Of a stretch of DNA of 7,721 nucleotides, positions 5,403 through 7,721 are shown piece by piece. Within the stretch, counting starts at the first letter, position 1; each line of letters opens with the position of its first letter. This stretch comes from Candidatus Njordarchaeota archaeon (GTDB lineage: Archaea > Thermoproteota > JANJXX01 > Panguiarchaeales > Panguiarchaeaceae): contig JAGSHR010000210.1 of NCBI GenBank assembly GCA_029855985.1, positions 1 through 7,721 of the forward strand, written 5' to 3'. A model generated the notes under the pieces. The model was not told the DNA's origin and ran no database searches. It worked only from the letters and a program-made list of their open reading frames with translations. The position numbers and the translations under genes were made by a program.

Positions 5403-6704
5403 CTAATTGAGCTCTTCTAATTTTCTTTTCATTGTTTCTATGCCTAAGATTGCTACTGTTATTGCCCCGATTACGTGTATTATTGTGAAGACTGCGAATG
5501 AGAGCGATAGGCCCCCTGTCTCGTAGAGTATTCCAGTTACGAATACTCCTATTATTCCTGCGATCCTACCGAAGCTTGCAGCTAAACCCGCTGCTGTTCC
5601 ACGATAATCCGTTGGGAACAGTTCTGGTGTGTATGTGTATAGTCCTGCCCATGCTCCCAAGTTGAATATGGATATTAGTATTCCGCCGATTAATGCTGTT
5701 TCGAAGCTAAAGTATATCGCTATAATGCTGGTTCCAATTGCTGCCCCCAACAAATATGTGATTAGGACAGGTTTTCTTCCCCACCTGTCGAGAAGAAATG
5801 TTGCGGAGTAGTATCCTGGTATTTGGAACACTGTGATTAAAATGTAGGCCGCTAATACGCTTTGTACACCTTTAGTTGGGAAGAAGTTTTCTTGAATGAA
5901 TGTTGGGTACCAAAGGAATATTCCATGGTAAGTGTACACTAGCACCATCCACAGGGTCACGATTAAAATAACTCTCTTTAGGTATTTTCCTCCTAAAAGC
6001 TCTTTCATTGATCTTTTTGGTAGCGGAGTTTTTGCCTCTATTTCACCAGTTATTAATCCTTCCCTCCTTAAAGTTGCTATAGCTTCTTCGATTCGACCTT
6101 TTCTTTCGAGGTACCTAATCGATTCGGGTAAGACCTTGTAGATGAAAGGCACTAGGAGAATTGGGATAATCCCTATATAGAAGGTCAGTCTCCAACCTAG
6201 ACTTGGTAAAGCAAAATACTCTATAACTAGTCCAAGAAGTACTCCCCAAACCCACGCTGTCTCTATAAGCCCGGTGGCTGTGCCCCTAATCTTTGACGGA
6301 ATGTATTCTGAAATGTAGACTCCAGGTATAGGTAGTGCGCCACCTAATCCTATACCCGCTATTGTTCTGAAAATTATTAAACTGTAGACGTCCCAAGCTG
6401 CGCCACATAATAAAGTGAATATGCTGTATAGGGTTACCGCTAGCGCTAGTGAGTTTTTTCTGCCGATTCTGTCAGCGAGATACCCGAAGGATATTGCACC
6501 AATGAACATACCGAGGTAACCTATTGCCGCAACAATTGTTCTCATGAAGTTGTCGAAACCCATTTCCAATTGAATTGATTTTAACAGGGCTGCGATGTAC
6601 AATACGTCCATAGCGGTTAAAGCGTAGGCTAGAAATGATATTGCCATGATTTTGTAGTGGAAGCTTGAGACTTTAGCTCTCTCTAATGCTTCTATGATTT
6701 CCAT
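5403..6704 (-). CDS. MFS transporter, sugar/aromatic-acid (NiaP-like) type
   Basis: This 433-aa, 12-span secondary transporter belongs to the major facilitator superfamily. Motif A, GYLADRIGRK, lies at 74-83 between spans 2 and 3, and its half-repeat DRWGRKP lies between spans 8 and 9. SEYIPSKIRGTATG in the first half mirrors PELFPTDYRGTAAG in the second, the PE..P...RG pattern typical of the sugar, SV2 and aromatic-acid/niacin symporter families. An acid in the first span (D33) and R113 in span 4 are where proton-coupled members keep charged residues. A 30-40-residue hydrophilic loop (about 200-235) separates the halves. ATG at 6704 is preferred over the TTG two codons earlier (6710), because GGTG at 6712-6715 lies 7 nt from the ATG but only 1 nt from the TTG. 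It has its own promoter and looks monocistronic. The likely substrate is a small organic acid or sugar; it cannot be named. Confidence 0.9.
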   Translation of the reverse strand: MEIIEALERAKVSSFHYKIMAISFLAYALTAMDVLYIAALLKSIQLEMGFDNFMRTIVAAIGYLGMFIGAISFGYLADRIGRKNSLALAVTLYSIFTLLCGAAWDVYSLIIFRTIAGIGLGGALPIPGVYISEYIPSKIRGTATGLIETAWVWGVLLGLVIEYFALPSLGWRLTFYIGIIPILLVPFIYKVLPESIRYLERKGRIEEAIATLRREGLITGEIEAKTPLPKRSMKELLGGKYLKRVILIVTLWMVLVYTYHGIFLWYPTFIQENFFPTKGVQSVLAAYILITVFQIPGYYSATFLLDRWGRKPVLITYLLGAAIGTSIIAIYFSFETALIGGILISIFNLGAWAGLYTYTPELFPTDYRGTAAGLAASFGRIAGIIGVFVTGILYETGGLSLSFAVFTIIHVIGAITVAILGIETMKRKLEELN

Positions 6705-6711
6705 TTCCAAA

Positions 6712-6715
6712 CACC
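6712..6715 (-). promoter_or_regulatory. Shine-Dalgarno GGTG deciding the MFS start
   Basis: On the - strand GGTG lies 7 nt before the ATG at 6704. It is only 1 nt from the alternative TTG at 6710, too close to work for it. Confidence 0.5.
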
Positions 6716-6720
6716 AATAA

Positions 6721-6740
6721 TACGTATATTTACGTATAAA
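6721..6740 (-). promoter_or_regulatory. MFS promoter with tandem TACGTATA sites
   Basis: TACGTATA occurs at 6721-6728 and again at 6731-6738, offset by exactly 10 bp, one helical turn. Each contains the palindrome TACGTA. Read on the - strand, 6740-6733 is TTTATACG, a good TATA box whose start point would fall near 6710 and give a nearly leaderless mRNA. The distal repeat copy overlaps this TATA box and the other lies between it and the start, so a protein bound here would block initiation. Confidence 0.5.
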
Positions 6741-6916
6741 CCTCTCAACAAAATAGAAAACTGAAACAATATAAATATATTAAGTATATCCAGTATTTCC
6801 CAGAGATCCAAAGCTCCAACATTAAGCAAAAACTCAATGTTCCAATACGATAGAACTTCTAATTAATATAATGAAGTATTATCACTACAATGTAAGGACA
6901 GCAAACAAATAACTTC

Positions 6917-6924
6917 TTTTATAT
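6917..6924 (+). promoter_or_regulatory. Possible TATA box for the APC permease gene
   Basis: TTTTATAT is TATA-like and points toward the APC gene, but it would imply a leader of about 80 nt, unlike the short leaders elsewhere in the window. Closer AT-rich candidates exist (6942-6950 and TTTTAATT near 6977), so this call is tentative. Confidence 0.25.
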
Positions 6925-7027
6925 TGTTTTTTCTGTTATTTGATAATTTATTCCCCCCATGGGTGCATAGGGTGTGTTTTAATTGGTTGAATTTTAGTCA
7001 TTTCTCGGCTCGATGGAGTTAATCTAG

Positions 7028-7721
7028 ATGAGTGAGAAGGGTGAAAACTCGCTAAGAGAATCATTGGGTTTGTTTGGCGCAGTAATGTTCGGTATAGGCG
7101 GTATGATTGGTGCTGGCGTCTTTGCCCTGTCTGGATTGTTAGCTGTTAAGTTAGGTTGGGATGCTATCTTGTCAATCTTCATTGCTGGTTTAACCTCTAT
7201 TTCTACTGGTTATATTTACGGGAAGTTTTCCACGGTTGTTGTTGGGTCTGGTGGTGGCTTTTCTTACACAAAGACCATCTTGAGGAGTAAGGCTGCATTT
7301 CTCACCGGCTGGTGGTTCTTTCTAGCTTATTCTGTTGCTGGTGCGTTTTACGCTGGTGTCCTTGGTCTCTATGTTGAAATCATGACCGGTTTTGATCATC
7401 TTACTGTGTCAATTTTTGTGATTATTATCTTCTTTGTTTTGAATTATATTGGTATTGAAGAGAGCGCGAAAGCTGAATCATTATTGACCATGTTCAAACT
7501 TGTTGTTTTAGGGGTAATTGTTTTCTTTGGTTACATTAACATTGAAAAGATTCCATTTAACAGCTTCTTTAACCACGGTTTGAACGATATACTCATTTAC
7601 TCTGCGACTATTTTCATTGCTTTTGAGGGTTTCGATATAATTGCAACGCTATCACAAGAGATAAAAGACCCGAAAAGGAACGTGGTTAGAGCAATCTTCT
7701 ACTCGGTAATCACCGTAACCT
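7028..7721 (+). CDS. APC-superfamily amino-acid permease, N-terminal part (3' truncated)
   Basis: The window ends after 231 codons, about half of the usual 430-500 residues. The APC signature GIGGMIGAGVF is at 22-32 in the first span, the unwound segment that binds the substrate's amino and carboxyl groups. GSGGGFSYTK near 74-83 matches the conserved region after span 2, and further hydrophobic segments follow at about 90-120, 126-143 and 152-170. IFIAFEGFDIIATLSQEIKDPKRNV near the end matches the family's F-x-G-F-[ED] span and its E-x-xxP-x-R/K-N motif. ATG at 7028 follows an in-frame TAG directly, so no earlier start is possible. GGAG (7015-7018) lies 9 nt upstream. It likely imports an amino acid or amine at the cytoplasmic membrane. 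Codons favour T endings (GGT, GTT, GCT), unlike the other genes here. Confidence 0.92.
   Translation, partial: MSEKGENSLRESLGLFGAVMFGIGGMIGAGVFALSGLLAVKLGWDAILSIFIAGLTSISTGYIYGKFSTVVVGSGGGFSYTKTILRSKAAFLTGWWFFLAYSVAGAFYAGVLGLYVEIMTGFDHLTVSIFVIIIFFVLNYIGIEESAKAESLLTMFKLVVLGVIVFFGYINIEKIPFNSFFNHGLNDILIYSATIFIAFEGFDIIATLSQEIKDPKRNVVRAIFYSVITVT

Larger units (their letters stand above)
6711..7027. other. 317-bp divergent spacer between MFS and APC genes
   Basis: This region carries no gene on either strand. It holds the MFS promoter with its tandem repeats and an imperfect hairpin at 6818-6841 (AACATT/AATGTT plus an inner AG/CT pair). Possible + strand TATA-like runs for the APC gene lie at 6917-6924 (TTTTATAT) and near 6942-6950. 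A CCCATGGG palindrome (6956-6963) is embedded in a C6 run and followed by two GGGTG copies (6961-6965 and 6970-6974). None of these except the MFS promoter is well supported. Confidence 0.5.

Noticed and set aside
6705..6710. TTG at 6710 as the MFS start.
   Set aside because: GGTG lies only 1 nt away from it but at a suitable 7 nt from the ATG at 6704.
1339..6860. 11-nt direct repeat ATAGAACTTCT in two spacers (1339-1349 and 6850-6860).
   Set aside because: Several identical 11-mers are expected by chance in a 7.7-kb AT-rich window; flanks do not match.
1..7721. CRISPR array, insertion sequence, tRNA or attachment site.
   Set aside because: No regularly spaced repeats, no transposase or integrase frame, no terminal inverted repeats with target duplication and no cloverleaf were found on either strand.

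Overview
This 7.7-kb AT-rich window looks archaeal, probably from the Thermoproteota (crenarchaeal) side, although the lineage is only a guess. The evidence is TATA-type elements about 25 bp ahead of predicted transcript starts, Shine-Dalgarno sequences of the GGTGAT/GAGGTG type, short leaders, GTG starts, and many N-glycosylation sequons in the external part of a membrane protein. I see no tRNA, rRNA, CRISPR array, insertion sequence or integrase.

Left part (1-1600): the 3' end of a gene with a PD-(D/E)XK nuclease-like motif is followed, on the same strand after 56 bp, by a nucleotidyltransferase-fold protein with a helical C-terminal half. A 413-bp gene-free convergent spacer follows. It begins with a hairpin whose third, repeated arm allows an alternative fold.

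Middle part (1601-5197): this is a coherent export module. An ABC ATPase and an ABC-2 permease form a tight + strand operon. A 117-aa winged-helix regulator is encoded tail-to-tail with the permease, with only 5 bp between the stops. A 227-aa multi-spanning membrane protein of unknown family is divergent from the ATPase. The 154-bp divergent promoter region carries a perfect 16-bp palindrome almost exactly midway between the two TATA boxes, so one bound protein could control both transcripts. The convergent regulator is the natural candidate. Together these resemble a self-regulated drug, lipid or peptide exporter with an accessory membrane protein.

Right part (5198-7721): a 12-TM MFS transporter of the sugar/aromatic-acid/NiaP-like type lies on the - strand. 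Its promoter overlaps two TACGTATA copies spaced one helical turn apart, and an AT-rich hairpin lies just past its stop. An APC-superfamily amino-acid permease begins divergently and runs off the window edge. Its codon choice (T-ending, GGT/GTT/GCT) differs clearly from the A/C-ending preference of the other genes.

Functionally the window is dominated by membrane transport: one exporter and two secondary transporters. The best candidates for something less described are the divergent promoter with its central palindrome, the unknown membrane protein it shares with the exporter, and the nuclease-like/nucleotidyltransferase pair at the left edge.
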